A stretch of 32,055 bases of DNA from Oceanicola sp. Lineage in GTDB: Bacteria > Pseudomonadota > Alphaproteobacteria > Rhodobacterales > Rhodobacteraceae. The notes below the pieces were generated by a model, which worked only from the letters and a program-made list of their open reading frames with translations, was not told the DNA's origin and made no database searches. The stretch is from assembly GCA_022447275.1 (NCBI GenBank), contig JAKVBK010000034.1, positions 1 to 32,055 of the forward strand. Direction: 5' to 3'. Position 1 is the first letter of the stretch, and each line of letters starts with the position of its first letter. Below are positions 1 to 9,010 of the stretch, piece by piece. The translations under genes were made by a program, and so were the position numbers.

Positions 1-174
1 ATAAGCGTAGGTGGAGCGTACGATGTGTCTGATGCAATCACGATCTCCGGAGGCGTGAACTACACCAAGGTAGGCGATGCCCAACCTGAAACCGGAACCC
101 CAGACACCGCTCGCGCGAACTTCAACGACAACAGCGTATTCGGCGTAGGCTTCTCAGTTGCCTATAAGTTCTGA
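1..174 (+). CDS. C-terminal fragment of FadL/OMPP1-type outer-membrane transport protein
   Basis: The window opens inside a gene. Frame 1 reads 57 residues up to TGA at 172-174. The visible part has alternating polar and hydrophobic residues (ISGGVNYTKVGD, then VFGVGFSVAYKF) and ends in phenylalanine, the usual last residue of an outer-membrane beta-barrel recognised by the BAM machinery. The NFNDNSVFGVGFSVAYKF ending resembles the last strands of the FadL/OMPP1/TodX family, which takes up long-chain fatty acids and other hydrophobic compounds. The start lies outside the window, so length and substrate cannot be judged. The barrel assignment is fairly firm; FadL family is inferred from the tail only. 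Confidence 0.65.
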   Translation: MSVGGAYDVSDAITISGGVNYTKVGDAQPETGTPDTARANFNDNSVFGVGFSVAYKF

Positions 175-196
175 TCCAAGCGATCATCTGACACTC

Positions 197-229
197 AAAG
201 CCCCGGCCCAAGCGCCGGGGCTTTTCGTT
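197..229 (+). terminator. Rho-independent terminator after the FadL-like gene
   Basis: AAAGCCCCGGC (198-208) pairs with GCCGGGGCTTT (213-223) around a 4-base loop, and the 3' arm runs into TTTTCGTTT. It lies about 20 bases after the stop codon at 174. Strong GC stem followed by a T-rich stretch. Confidence 0.85.
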
Positions 230-427
230 TGTGCAGACATGAAACGCGCGTTTTGCGGATAGACCCTGCGCCCCACCCGATGCCGAGCCATGCAGGGATG
301 AGCGCTCTTAGCGCCCCTATGCCAGGCACCCATGACAGTACCCCCGGCGCCTCCGCGCCCAGCAAGACAAACGACAGGCGCAAAAAGACGCTGGATCAGC
401 ACGCGCCCCCCCGCTAGACCGCTAAGC

Positions 428-1306
428 ATGAAACTGCATCCGCTCTATTACCCCGACGCCGCGGCGTGGACTGCCGCACAGGCCAAACGTGTGCTTCTGT
501 TTGGCATGTCCGGGCTTGGCAAAACCCATGCCTCGAACATGTTGCGCAGCCAAGGCCAGTGGTTTCACTATTCGATCGATTACCGCATCGGCACCCGCTA
601 CATGGGCGAACTGATTGCCGACAGCTTCAAGCACGAAGCCATGCAGGTGCCCTATCTGCGGCATTTATTGATGACGGACTCGATCTACATCGCGTCCAAC
701 ATCACGTTCGACAATCTTGCGCCCCTGTCGATGTATCTGGGCAAGCCGGGCAGTGCAGAAAAAGGCGGGTTGCCTCTGGCCACCTATCGCAAGCGCCAAG
801 CCGAGCATCGCAGCGCCGAGATCGCCGCGCTGCAGGATACGCCACGCTTTATCGAGCGCGCTCAGGCGCTCTATGCCTATGACAATTTCGTGTGCGACAG
901 TGGCGGCTCGATCTGCGAAGTGGTGAACCCTGAGGATGCAGATGATCCCGTGCTCAAGACCCTCGCGGAAAACCTTCTGATGGTCTGGATCGAGGACACA
1001 CCGGATCATATGGAAGAGCTTGCGCGCCGCTTCGATCGTGCGCCAAAGCCGATGTATTATGACCCCGCATTCCTCAATGAAAGCTGGGCGGCCTATCTGG
1101 CTGACAGCAATCTCGCCGAGGACGCGGTCGACCCGGATGACTTCGTGCGCTGGACCTATGCCCGCGCCCTGTCGCACCGCCACCCCCGCTATGCGGCCAT
1201 GGCGCGCAATTGGGGCGTATCCGTCACTGCCCAGGAGATCGCCGCAGCCACAACGCCGGAGGCCTTCAATCAGTTGATTGCCAAGGCCCTTGAGCGCGCC
1301 ACCTAA
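428..1306 (+). CDS. P-loop ATPase of unknown role
   Basis: A 292-residue protein with an early Walker A motif, GMSGLGKT at residues 26-33, directly after a hydrophobic strand (RVLLF). The ATG at 428 is chosen because the homologous-looking sequence begins there; the 32 codons the frame extends upstream are Pro/Arg-rich and non-protein-like. No signal peptide or membrane segment is visible, so it is probably cytoplasmic. The region after the P-loop ([15 protein letters not shown]) and the rest do not match a family I can name beyond 'ATPase'. It lies 65 bases upstream of metA on the same strand and may be co-transcribed with it. A nucleotide kinase or P-loop regulatory protein is possible; I cannot decide. 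Confidence 0.75.
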   Translation: MKLHPLYYPDAAAWTAAQAKRVLLFGMSGLGKTHASNMLRSQGQWFHYSIDYRIGTRYMGELIADSFKHEAMQVPYLRHLLMTDSIYIASNITFDNLAPLSMYLGKPGSAEKGGLPLATYRKRQAEHRSAEIAALQDTPRFIERAQALYAYDNFVCDSGGSICEVVNPEDADDPVLKTLAENLLMVWIEDTPDHMEELARRFDRAPKPMYYDPAFLNESWAAYLADSNLAEDAVDPDDFVRWTYARALSHRHPRYAAMARNWGVSVTAQEIAAATTPEAFNQLIAKALERAT

Positions 1307-1371
1307 AACCCTTATCTCAACGGCCCGCACGACGCCAACAGCCCCGCGCTGACGCAACCTCAGAGACGAAC

Positions 1372-2295
1372 ATGCCGATTACGTTGCCCGACACCCTGCC
1401 CGCCTATGACATCCTCTCTGAGGAAGGCGTCATGGTGATGGGCGAAGGCCGGGCCGCACGGCAGGACATCCGCCCCCTGCGGATCGCTCTTCTCAATCTG
1501 ATGCCGCAAAAGATCCGCACGGAAACCCAGTTTGCCCGCCTAATCGGCGCAACACCGCTGCAGATCGATCTGCATCTCGTGAAGATGACAGAGCATGTCT
1601 CCAAGACCACGTCTGCGGAACACATGGATGCGTTCTACCGCCCTTTCGAGGAGGTGCGCGCCAGCGGCGAGAAATTTGACGGGTTGATCATTACCGGGGC
1701 GCCAATCGAGCATCTCGAATTCGATCAGGTCACCTATTGGCAGGAACTCACCGAGGTCTTCGCCTGGAGCCAGACCCATGTCCACGCCACCTTCGGCGTG
1801 TGCTGGGGCGGGATGGCCATGATCAATCATTTCCACGGCGTGCAAAAGCACATGCTGGATGCCAAGGCCTTTGGCTGTTTCAGGCATTCGAACCGGCAGC
1901 CCGCTTCACCTTATCTGCGCGGGTTCTCCGATGATTTCGTGATCCCTGTCAGCCGGTGGACAGAAATGCGCCAAGACGAGATCGACGCCGTGGACGGCCT
2001 GACAACCCTGCTTGGTAGTGACGACACAGGCCCCTGTCTTGTTGCAGATGCCGCCCACCGGGCGCTCTACCTGTTCAACCATTTCGAGTATGACAGCGAC
2101 ACATTGAAGGGCGAGTATGATCGCGATGTCGCTGCCGGCAAACCGATCAACGTGCCCGACAATTACTATCCCGACAATGATCCAACCCGCACGCCGCTCA
2201 ACCGCTGGCGCAGCCATGCTCATCTGCTCTATGGCAACTGGCTCAACGAAATTTATCAAACCACCCCGTTCGATCTGAATGAAATTGGCGCTTAG
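1372..2295 (+). CDS. metA: Homoserine O-acyltransferase MetA (probably acetyl-CoA specific)
   Basis: A 307-residue protein of the MetA family, which acylates the hydroxyl of L-homoserine in the first committed step of methionine synthesis, in the cytoplasm. The nucleophile is Cys144 in [10 protein letters not shown], equivalent to Cys142 of E. coli. The motif [10 protein letters not shown] carries Glu113, aligned with the position (111 in E. coli and Bacillus numbering) where Glu is reported to favour acetyl-CoA and Gly succinyl-CoA. By that rule this is a homoserine O-acetyltransferase despite the usual 'succinyltransferase' annotation. Length is normal for the family. The gene overlaps the next one by 17 bases, so the two are probably co-transcribed. 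I looked for a SAM-II riboswitch in the 65 bases before the ATG and did not see its conserved elements. Confidence 0.95.
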   Translation: MPITLPDTLPAYDILSEEGVMVMGEGRAARQDIRPLRIALLNLMPQKIRTETQFARLIGATPLQIDLHLVKMTEHVSKTTSAEHMDAFYRPFEEVRASGEKFDGLIITGAPIEHLEFDQVTYWQELTEVFAWSQTHVHATFGVCWGGMAMINHFHGVQKHMLDAKAFGCFRHSNRQPASPYLRGFSDDFVIPVSRWTEMRQDEIDAVDGLTTLLGSDDTGPCLVADAAHRALYLFNHFEYDSDTLKGEYDRDVAAGKPINVPDNYYPDNDPTRTPLNRWRSHAHLLYGNWLNEIYQTTPFDLNEIGA

Positions 2296-3229
2296 CATCC
2301 TTGTTCTGCTCGCGGTGGCGTGGCTTTTGACGCTGTGGCGGGCCAACGCACGCGAAGCGGCGGCCGAGGCCGCCTATCCGCCCTCCGGGCAGTTTGTCAC
2401 CCTTGCCTCGGGCCAGAGGATCCACGCTGTCGTGTCCGGCTCGGGCCCTGACATCGTCTTGATCCACGGGGCCTCTGGCAGCGTGCGCGATTGGACCTTC
2501 GAGATGCGCGACAGGTTGGCAACGCGCTACCGCGTCATCGCCCTGGACCGGCCCGGCTTCGGTTGGTCCGATCCCTTTCCCCAAGGGGCGGGCACGATCA
2601 CCGAGCAAGCCGGCGCTTTGCAAGAAGCGGCCGCCCTCTTGGGCGCCGAACGCCCCGTTGTTCTAGGCCATTCCTACGGCGGGGCGGTGGCCATTGCCTG
2701 GGCGGCTGAGCGGCCCGACACCCTGTCGGCTCTCGTGATGCTTGCAGGCGTCTCCCACACCTGGGACGGTGGCATCGATCTTTTGTACCGGGTGACCGGG
2801 CGCAGCTTGGGCGCAGCAATTGCAGTGCCGCTGCTGACCGCATGGGTGTCTGATGGCTATGTGGCCCGCACCATCGATTCAGTCTTTGCCCCCCAGCCAG
2901 CACCGGCGGGTTACGGGGCACATTTCGGCCCCGCCATGACCCTGCGCCGCCAGACCATGCGCATCAATGCAGCCGAACGTGTGGGCCTCTATGATGAGAT
3001 CGCAGCGCTGATGCCATCCTACGCGACCCTGCCCATGCCCATCGAGATCGTGCATGGCGGGGCCGACGACATCGTTCCCGTACGCATCCATTCCCAGCCG
3101 CTCCACGAAACGGCACCCGATACGGTCCTCACCGTGCTCGACGGCATCGGGCACATGCCCCATCACAGCGCACCTGAGGCGGTAGAAGCCGCGATCGACA
3201 GGGCAGCGGCGCGCGCCGGGATGCGCTGA
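2279..3229 (+). CDS. Alpha/beta-fold hydrolase with N-terminal membrane anchor
   Basis: A 316-residue alpha/beta hydrolase. Residues 3-20 form one hydrophobic segment without a clear cleavage site, suggesting an anchored, periplasm-facing enzyme. The oxyanion-hole motif HGASGS is at 63-68, the nucleophile elbow GHSYGG has Ser132, the acid is Asp263 or Asp264 in GGADDIVP, and the catalytic His292 lies in GIGHMPHH. The triad is therefore complete. The start overlaps the end of metA by 17 bases, suggesting coupled translation. Members of this fold act on esters, epoxides, lactones or haloalkanes; nothing here fixes the substrate, and a role in methionine metabolism is not implied by position alone. 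Confidence 0.88.
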   Translation: MKLALSILVLLAVAWLLTLWRANAREAAAEAAYPPSGQFVTLASGQRIHAVVSGSGPDIVLIHGASGSVRDWTFEMRDRLATRYRVIALDRPGFGWSDPFPQGAGTITEQAGALQEAAALLGAERPVVLGHSYGGAVAIAWAAERPDTLSALVMLAGVSHTWDGGIDLLYRVTGRSLGAAIAVPLLTAWVSDGYVARTIDSVFAPQPAPAGYGAHFGPAMTLRRQTMRINAAERVGLYDEIAALMPSYATLPMPIEIVHGGADDIVPVRIHSQPLHETAPDTVLTVLDGIGHMPHHSAPEAVEAAIDRAAARAGMR

Positions 3230-3303
3230 GCACAGGTTGCGTGCCACAATCCAAGGCGTCATAGTCCGTCAACCGCCCGTAGCCTGCAGGTCGAGCCGAT
3301 CCC

Positions 3304-4179
3304 ATGACCAAGAAACTGCCCTTTGACGGCGCCATCAGCGCCTATCACGACACCGAGGCCCCCGCCGCCGTGCGCAAAGCGTTGGCCAAGGCCGACAAGG
3401 GCGACATGCTCGATGACAGCTACCCCTACAAGGAGCAGATGTCGGGCAAGGCCTATGACAAACACCTCGATGACCTGCAGATCGAGTTGGTCAAACTGCA
3501 AAGCTGGGTCAAATCCAGCGGCGCACGCATTGCGATTGTGTTCGAGGGGCGGGATGCGTCGGGCAAAGGCGGAACGATCAAGCGCTTCCGCGAGAACCTG
3601 AACCCGCGCATCGCTAAGGTGGTGGCCCTGTCAAAACCCTCCGACAGGGAGGCTGGTCAATGGTATTTTCAGAGGTATGCGTGCCACCTGCCCGCCGCAG
3701 GTGAAATCACCATTTTCGACCGTTCCTGGTACAATCGGGGCGTGGTGGAGCATGTGTTCGGCTTTTGCACGCCCGATCAGCGCGAAAGCTTTTTTTCCCA
3801 GCTGCCCAGCTTTGAGCAGACGCTGGTCGACGATGGCATGTATCTGTTCAAGATCTGGCTCAATGTCGGGCGCGCAGAACAACTGCGCCGATTTCTCGAG
3901 CGGGAAAGCGATCCGCTCAAGCAGTGGAAGCTGAGCCCGATCGATGTGGAGGGGCTCGCGCTGTGGGATGGCTACACCTCCGCGATCGGAGAGACGCTGT
4001 CGCGCAGCCACACGCCCGACACGCCCTGGACCGTGATCCGTTCCGACGACAAGCGGCGGGCCCGGATTGCCGCGATCCAGACAGTGCTTCAGGCCGTGCC
4101 CTATGAGGGCCGCGACACCGATTCCATTGGCCTGCGCGACGACGCAATCTGCGGCGGCCCGGACATCTTGCAGGGCTAG
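3304..4179 (+). CDS. ppk2: Polyphosphate kinase 2
   Basis: A 291-residue PPK2-family protein, a P-loop kinase moving phosphate between polyphosphate and nucleotides in the cytoplasm. Walker A is [11 protein letters not shown] at residues 81-91, and the Walker B region with the conserved FDRSWYNR follows at 138-145, then [10 protein letters not shown], a stretch typical of single-domain (class I) PPK2 enzymes. The start has the expected N-terminal extension before the helical [13 protein letters not shown] segment. It follows the hydrolase by 74 bases and precedes the tetR-like gene by 11 bases. Whether ADP or GDP is preferred cannot be read from the motifs. Confidence 0.95.
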   Translation: MTKKLPFDGAISAYHDTEAPAAVRKALAKADKGDMLDDSYPYKEQMSGKAYDKHLDDLQIELVKLQSWVKSSGARIAIVFEGRDASGKGGTIKRFRENLNPRIAKVVALSKPSDREAGQWYFQRYACHLPAAGEITIFDRSWYNRGVVEHVFGFCTPDQRESFFSQLPSFEQTLVDDGMYLFKIWLNVGRAEQLRRFLERESDPLKQWKLSPIDVEGLALWDGYTSAIGETLSRSHTPDTPWTVIRSDDKRRARIAAIQTVLQAVPYEGRDTDSIGLRDDAICGGPDILQG

Positions 4180-4190
4180 AGGAAGAAGCG

Positions 4191-4814
4191 TTGGCCGACA
4201 AGAAACGCGGATATCACCATGGCAACCTGCGCCAAGCCCTCGTGGAAGCTGCGATAGGCCTGATTGAGGAAAAGGGCCCCCAGGGCTGGACCCTCTCGGA
4301 GGCAGCCAAATCCGCAGGCGTCACGCCCGCAGCCGTCTATCGGCATTTTGCGGGCCGCGAAGACCTCTTGGCCGAGATTGCAAAACAGGGCTACGAGGTC
4401 TTTGCCGATCTGATGGAATTTGCCTATGCCAAGGGCGAAGGCTCAGCGCTATCTGCGTTTGAGAGCACCGGCCGGGCCTATCTCGCCTTCGCGCGCAAAT
4501 ATCCCGGGCACTATCAGGCAATGTTTGAAAGCGGGATTAACATCAACCGCGACCCGGAACTGGCAGCAGTTGCGGGCCGCGCGGGCGCCGTGCTGGAGAA
4601 GGCCGCAGAGCGATTGTCAGAACGCATCCCCCCGGAGAAACGACCGCCGCCGCAAATGTTTTCGGCCCATGTCTGGGCAATGTCCCACGGCGTTGTCGAA
4701 CTGTTTGCCCGCGGCGCTCCGGGTACGCGCAGCCCGTTTCCACCCGAAGACCTGTTGGAGACAGGCATCGGAATCTACCTGCGTGGCCTGGGATTGATCG
4801 GCCCGGACGAATGA
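4191..4814 (+). CDS. TetR/AcrR-family transcriptional regulator
   Basis: A 207-residue regulator. The start is TTG at 4191, supported by GAGGAAG at 4179-4185 with 5-base spacing; no upstream ATG is available and the family-typical GYHHGNLRQALVEAA begins 6 residues in. The TetR_N helix-turn-helix spans about residues 12-60, with TLSEAAKSAGVTPAAVYRHF as the recognition region. The C-terminal half resembles the TetR ligand-binding domain with the W(H)G-type helices. It lies 11 bases after ppk2 and is probably co-transcribed with it. The controlled genes are unknown; self-control of the metA-ppk2 run is possible but no operator was recognised. Confidence 0.9.
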   Translation: MADKKRGYHHGNLRQALVEAAIGLIEEKGPQGWTLSEAAKSAGVTPAAVYRHFAGREDLLAEIAKQGYEVFADLMEFAYAKGEGSALSAFESTGRAYLAFARKYPGHYQAMFESGININRDPELAAVAGRAGAVLEKAAERLSERIPPEKRPPPQMFSAHVWAMSHGVVELFARGAPGTRSPFPPEDLLETGIGIYLRGLGLIGPDE

Positions 4815-5090
4815 CCCCCTGAGAGACATTGGCAGTGCCTTGACGGCCTCAAACTCTGCGCCTTGCGCCCGGGCCGAGGGCGCTCCCGTGGGGGCGGCGG
4901 CGATCCTAGATCGCCTTGCCCCCTTTGGGCCCGGCCGGGGCAAAGCCCCGGTGCCGCGGAGCATCCCGCATCACATCCTTGCAATCCCGCGGGGCAGACA
5001 GAGTGCAAGCCGCCCAAAACAGCGCAACACCCAGAGCTGCGACGCATCCCAGCGATTGCCCCCGAAGCCACAGCATCGTATACGCGCGCC
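4815..5090. other. Non-coding gap with two perfect hairpins
   Basis: 276 bases between the tetR-like gene and prfC. No convincing gene; the prfC frame stays open through most of it but encodes Gly/Arg/Pro-rich sequence unlike any release factor. Two perfect hairpins are present: GGCGATC-CTA-GATCGCC at 4899-4915, and CCGGGGC-AAA-GCCCCGG at 4935-4951. Neither is followed by a T-run, so they are not classical terminators. They could slow or attenuate transcription into prfC, or be remnants of a dispersed palindromic repeat. Confidence 0.5.
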
Positions 5091-6698
5091 ATGCTGGACA
5101 CACGCCCAAACCGCCCCGATCTGCCGCCCGAGATTGCGCGCCGCCGCACATTTGCGATCATCTCGCATCCGGATGCCGGCAAGACGACACTGACCGAGAA
5201 GTTCCTCCTCTACGGGGGCGCCATTCAGATGGCCGGCCAAGTGCGCGCCAAAGGCGAGGCCCGGCGCACCCGTTCGGACTTCATGAAAATGGAGCAGGAC
5301 CGCGGGATTTCCGTCTCGGCCTCGGCAATGTCGTTCGATTTCCGAAACTTCCGGTTCAATCTGGTGGACACGCCCGGCCACTCAGACTTCTCAGAAGACA
5401 CCTACCGCACCCTGACCGCAGTGGATGCTGCCGTTATGGTGATTGACGGCGCAAAAGGGGTGGAAAGCCAGACGCAGAAATTGTTTGAGGTCTGCCGCCT
5501 GCGCGATCTGCCCATCCTGACGTTCTGTAACAAGATGGATCGGGAAAGCCGCGACACGTTTGAGATCATCGACGAGATTCAGGAAAACCTGGCAATTGAT
5601 GTCACACCCGCCTCCTGGCCTATCGGGATGGGGCGGGAATTCCTCGGCTGCTACGATCTGCTCAATGACCGCTTGGAACTCATGGACCGCGCGGACCGCA
5701 ACAAGGTGGCAGAAAGCATCGCAATCGAAGGCCTCGATGACCCGCGATTGGCAGAGAACATTCCCGCCGAGCTTTTGGAAAAACTGCTCGAAGAAGTGGA
5801 GATGGCGCGCGAATTGCTGCCCAGGCTGGACATGCAGGCCGTTGCAGATGGCACCCTGACACCGATCTGGTTCGGCTCGGCCATCAACTCTTTCGGGGTG
5901 AAGGAATTGATGGACGGCATCGCTGATTTCGGCCCCGAGCCACAGCCGCAAACCGCTGCGCCACGCCAGATTGCGCCGGAAGAGAAGAAAGTATCGGGTT
6001 TCGTGTTCAAGGTGCAGGCCAACATGGACCCGAAGCACCGCGACAGGGTGGCCTTTGTGCGGATGGCCTCTGGGCATTTCAAGCGCGGCATGAAGCTGAC
6101 ACATGTGCGCACGAAGAAGCCCATGGCGGTATCCAACCCTGTGATGTTTCTGGCCTCTGACCGGGAACTCGCCGAAGAAGCCTGGGCCGGTGACATCATC
6201 GGCATTCCGAACCACGGGCAATTGCGGATCGGCGATACCCTGACCGAGGGCGAGGCTTTGCGCGTCACGGGCATCCCCTCCTTTGCGCCCGAGCTGTTGC
6301 AAACCTGTCGGGCGGGCGACCCGCTGAAGGCAAAGCATTTGGAAAAGGCCTTGATGCAGTTTGCCGAAGAAGGCGCCGCAAAGGTGTTCAAACCGAGCAT
6401 CGGTGCGGGCTTTATTGTCGGCGTGGTGGGCGCGCTTCAGTTCGAGGTGCTGGCCTCAAGAATCGAACTGGAATACGGTCTGCCTGTACGGTTTGAGGCG
6501 AGCCAGTTCACCTCTGCGCGCTGGGTCACCGGAGACAAAACCGCGCTCGATGCTTTTGCTGCTGCCAACAAGCAGCACATGGCCGCCGACAATGACGGCG
6601 ACATCGTCTACCTCACACGCTTGCAATGGGATATTGACCGAGTGGCCCGGGACTATCCCGATATCACCCTGGGCGCGACGAAGGAAATGATGGTGTAA
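5091..6698 (+). CDS. prfC: Peptide chain release factor 3
   Basis: A 535-residue translational GTPase that recycles RF1/RF2 from the ribosome after peptide release. GTP-binding motifs are in order: G1 SHPDAGKT (25-32), the switch region DRGISVSAS (70-78), G3 DTPGH (93-97) and G4 NKMD (147-150). The N-terminus ARRRTFAIISHPDAGKTTLTE is typical of RF3 and separates it from EF-G. The ATG at 5091 is chosen because RF3 homology begins there, although the frame is open for 76 more codons upstream. Length is normal. The gene stands alone and converges on a small minus-strand gene. Confidence 0.96.
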   Translation: MLDTRPNRPDLPPEIARRRTFAIISHPDAGKTTLTEKFLLYGGAIQMAGQVRAKGEARRTRSDFMKMEQDRGISVSASAMSFDFRNFRFNLVDTPGHSDFSEDTYRTLTAVDAAVMVIDGAKGVESQTQKLFEVCRLRDLPILTFCNKMDRESRDTFEIIDEIQENLAIDVTPASWPIGMGREFLGCYDLLNDRLELMDRADRNKVAESIAIEGLDDPRLAENIPAELLEKLLEEVEMARELLPRLDMQAVADGTLTPIWFGSAINSFGVKELMDGIADFGPEPQPQTAAPRQIAPEEKKVSGFVFKVQANMDPKHRDRVAFVRMASGHFKRGMKLTHVRTKKPMAVSNPVMFLASDRELAEEAWAGDIIGIPNHGQLRIGDTLTEGEALRVTGIPSFAPELLQTCRAGDPLKAKHLEKALMQFAEEGAAKVFKPSIGAGFIVGVVGALQFEVLASRIELEYGLPVRFEASQFTSARWVTGDKTALDAFAAANKQHMAADNDGDIVYLTRLQWDIDRVARDYPDITLGATKEMMV

Positions 6699-6705
6699 AA
6701 CGCGC

Positions 6706-6733
6706 AGGGGCTGACGGGATCAGCCCTTGCCTA
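6706..6733. terminator. Hairpin between convergent genes
   Basis: GGGCTGA (6708-6714) pairs with TCAGCCC (6720-6726) around a 5-base loop just after the prfC stop. There is no long T-run on either strand, so it is a weak or bidirectional terminator candidate. Confidence 0.45.
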
Positions 6734-6753
6734 ACTCTTACGCCTTTGGGCGT

Positions 6754-6987
6754 TCAGGATGTCGGCGCATCGTCGAGCGGGCTGGCGTCGCTCTTGGCGA
6801 CAGGAACGAAGCGGCGCAGCCAACGCAGCACGATCCATGCGCTCAATGCACCTGCTGTCAAAGACAAGTTGACCCGCTCAGCGGTTAAACCCACTTTGTC
6901 GAGCCCGCCAAGCACGGTCTCCATAAACCATCCTGCAACGATGGCGGGATGCATTGCATTCCACAGGACTAGAATTTCCTCTGGCAT
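6754..6987 (-). CDS. Small hypothetical membrane protein
   Basis: A 77-residue reading frame. The ATG at 6987 is preferred over the one at 7002 because GGAAGG lies 7 bases before it. The protein has a hydrophobic stretch around residues 43-60 (LSLTAGALSAWIVLRWLRRF) ending in a run of arginines, consistent with a single membrane-spanning helix with a cytoplasmic basic flank, and an earlier moderately hydrophobic helix with conserved-looking Trp and Met. No family is recognised. It is convergent with prfC and divergent from the RNA helicase gene. The composition looks like coding sequence, but evidence is limited to frame, ribosome-binding site and hydropathy. Confidence 0.5.
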   Translation of the reverse strand: MPEEILVLWNAMHPAIVAGWFMETVLGGLDKVGLTAERVNLSLTAGALSAWIVLRWLRRFVPVAKSDASPLDDAPTS

Positions 6988-7387
6988 CTCAGACCCTTCC
7001 ACTCAACACTGCTCATGTGCCCTCACCGAGCTTGCTAAGCAGTAGTTTCGAGGAATTGTGGCCAAATTAGAGGCAATTTGAGGGCAAAGGCATCTTTGAT
7101 CCTGCTGAGGCGACGATGCAGCCCTTTTTGCCTCCGATTTGTGGCCAATCCTGCAGATCACAGCGGATTAACCAACACACCTATTCACCTAAGAGCAACA
7201 CAGCACTGGCGCGATTTGACCTGCAGCCCGAAACCGGGTATCTCGCCTGTGTCCGCGAGGCGCGCGGGCACTTCCGCCGGGGCGCAACGATATGGCGTCC
7301 CAATTTATTGGAGGCATGGCCTTCTATTGGGATGCAGAGCAGGGCCAGCAAGGGCGGCCCGATGCGTTCACCCTGCATGGGACTTAC
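6988..7387. other. 400-base intergenic region upstream of the RNA helicase
   Basis: No gene is supported here. The helicase frame is open from 7292, but that extension is not helicase-like. The region is less GC-rich than its neighbours in its first half and must contain the divergent promoters for the small membrane protein and the helicase. TTGTGGCCAA occurs twice (7056-7065 and 7139-7148). RNA helicase genes of this kind often have long regulated 5' leaders; a long leader here is a guess. Confidence 0.4.
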
Positions 7388-8794
7388 ATGACAAGTTTTT
7401 CGGATCTCGAACTCGCCCCGAAGGTTCTCAAAGCCGTTGAAGAGGCGGGCTATTCGCAGCCAACCCCGATCCAGGCCGGTGCTATCCCGCCTGCTTTGAA
7501 GGGCCAAGATGTTCTGGGCATTGCCCAAACCGGCACTGGTAAAACGGCAAGCTTCACCCTGCCGATGATCACCCTTCTGAGCAAAGGCCGCGCGCGGGCG
7601 CGCATGCCGCGCAGCCTCGTGCTGGCCCCCACCCGCGAATTGGCAGCCCAGGTTGCCGAGAATTTCGACATCTACGCAAAGCACACGCGCCTGACCAAGG
7701 CGTTGCTGATCGGGGGGGTCTCCTTCAAGGAGCAGGACCTGCTGATCAACCGTGGCGTTGATGTGTTGATCGCCACGCCCGGCCGCCTGCTCGATCATTT
7801 TGAGCGCGGCAAGCTGCTGCTGACCGGTGTGCAAATCATGGTCGTGGACGAGGCTGACCGGATGCTCGATATGGGCTTTATCCCGGACATCGAGAAAATC
7901 TTCCAGCTGACGCCGTTCACCCGGCAGACCTTGTTTTTCTCTGCCACCATGGCGCCCGAGATCGAGCGGATCACCAACACATTCCTGTCTGCACCGGCTA
8001 AGGTCGAGGTGGCCCGCGCCGCCACTACATCAGACACAATCACCCAAGCAGCCGTCTTTCATAAAGCCTCGCGCAGGGATCGCCTTGCCAGCGAAAAGCG
8101 CTCGCTCTTGCGGGCCTTGATCGAGCAGGAAGGGGACAGCTGCACCAACGCGATCATCTTCTGCAACCGCAAGGTTGATGTCGATATCGTTGCCAAGTCC
8201 CTGAAAAAGTACAAGTTCAACGCCGAACCGATCCACGGGGATCTCGACCAGTCGCACCGGATGCGCACGCTCGATGGCTTCCGCGATGGCTCGATCCGCT
8301 TTCTTGTTGCCTCTGACGTTGCAGCACGCGGCCTCGACATTCCGAATGTCAGCCATGTGTTCAACTTCGACGTGCCCGGCCACTCTGAGGACTACGTGCA
8401 CCGGATCGGGCGTACGGGACGAGCAGGGCGCACCGGTAAGGCCTTTATGATCGTCACCCCATCAGACGAGAAAGCCTTCGCTGCGATCGAAGACCTCGTG
8501 AAGCAGGAAATCCCGCGCGGCGAAAACCCCTTGGATGCGCGCAAAGCTGCCAAATCTACCCCTGCAAAGGCTGACGAAGACACCCCAGAGGCCGCAGCCG
8601 AGCCAAAGCCCACCTCCAAAGGCAAATCCCGCGCCGCCGAGCCCGAGCCGAAAGCCCAGGATGAAAAGCCCGCGAAAAAGCCGCGTGGGCGCGGTGGACG
8701 TGGCGGGCGTGGGCGTGATGAGCCTGTTGTCGGCCTTGGCGACCACGTGCCCGACTTTATCGCCCGGTCCTTCGGCGAGCGCCGCACGGGCTGA
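7388..8794 (+). CDS. DEAD-box ATP-dependent RNA helicase (RhlE-like)
   Basis: A 468-residue DEAD-box helicase that unwinds short RNA duplexes using ATP, with roles in ribosome assembly, RNA decay or cold growth. Motifs in order: Q motif GYSQPTPIQ (21-29), Walker A AQTGTGKT (46-53), PTREL (81-85), TPGR (130-133), DEAD (154-157), SAT (185-187), and the C-terminal HRIGRTGRAGR. After the two RecA domains comes a low-complexity tail rich in Lys, Glu and Pro, then an RGRGGRGGRGR stretch typical of RNA-binding RGG tails. The ATG at 7388 is chosen because the domain begins there (MTSFSDLELA). The gene is monocistronic and converges on the pyruvate dehydrogenase operon. Confidence 0.95.
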   Translation: MTSFSDLELAPKVLKAVEEAGYSQPTPIQAGAIPPALKGQDVLGIAQTGTGKTASFTLPMITLLSKGRARARMPRSLVLAPTRELAAQVAENFDIYAKHTRLTKALLIGGVSFKEQDLLINRGVDVLIATPGRLLDHFERGKLLLTGVQIMVVDEADRMLDMGFIPDIEKIFQLTPFTRQTLFFSATMAPEIERITNTFLSAPAKVEVARAATTSDTITQAAVFHKASRRDRLASEKRSLLRALIEQEGDSCTNAIIFCNRKVDVDIVAKSLKKYKFNAEPIHGDLDQSHRMRTLDGFRDGSIRFLVASDVAARGLDIPNVSHVFNFDVPGHSEDYVHRIGRTGRAGRTGKAFMIVTPSDEKAFAAIEDLVKQEIPRGENPLDARKAAKSTPAKADEDTPEAAAEPKPTSKGKSRAAEPEPKAQDEKPAKKPRGRGGRGGRGRDEPVVGLGDHVPDFIARSFGERRTG

Positions 8795-8832
8795 CCAGCC
8801 CTCCCCTGCAATCTCTCCATTGGGATGTAAGC

Positions 8833-8850
8833 GGCCTGTCGCGACAGGCC
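8833..8850. terminator. Perfect palindrome after the helicase gene
   Basis: GGCCTGTCG followed at once by CGACAGGCC makes an 18-base perfect palindrome, 38 bases after the helicase stop, followed by ACTTTCGCTT. It is a plausible but atypical terminator, as the loop would have to open inside the palindrome. Confidence 0.5.
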
Positions 8851-8942
8851 ACTTTCGCTTGGGCAAAGCGCACACCGGTCTGGTTTGGCCTCGAACTGCA
8901 TTGCCGCGCCGCGCTCGCGCAATGCGCCACCAGATTGGGATA

Positions 8943-8987
8943 TAAAAAAGCAAATGGCGCCCAACCCTCTGCGGGGCTGGACGCCAT
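8943..8987 (-). terminator. Rho-independent terminator of the pyruvate dehydrogenase operon
   Basis: Read on the minus strand, GATGGCGTCCAGCCC pairs imperfectly with GGGTTGGGCGCCAT (the second arm lies at 8954-8967 on the plus strand). It is followed by TTTGCTTTTTTATA. It lies about 25 bases beyond the lpdA stop at 9011. Confidence 0.8.
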
Positions 8988-9010
8988 CAGTGCAGTTGCG
9001 TCGCGGTTGC

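Noticed and set aside
1307-1371. Possible SAM-II riboswitch before metA
   Set aside because: The 65 bases show none of the conserved SAM-II elements I would expect and no good pseudoknot.
4863-5090. N-terminal extension of prfC by 76 codons
   Set aside because: The extension is Gly/Arg/Pro-rich and has no similarity to release factor 3, whose homology begins at 5091.
7056-7148. Direct repeat TTGTGGCCAA, two copies 83 bases apart
   Set aside because: Only two copies of a ten-base word with no symmetry to the promoters; could be chance.
7292-7387. Upstream start for the RNA helicase
   Set aside because: The extra 32 residues are not helicase-like, and the family start with the expected N-terminal helix is at 7388.
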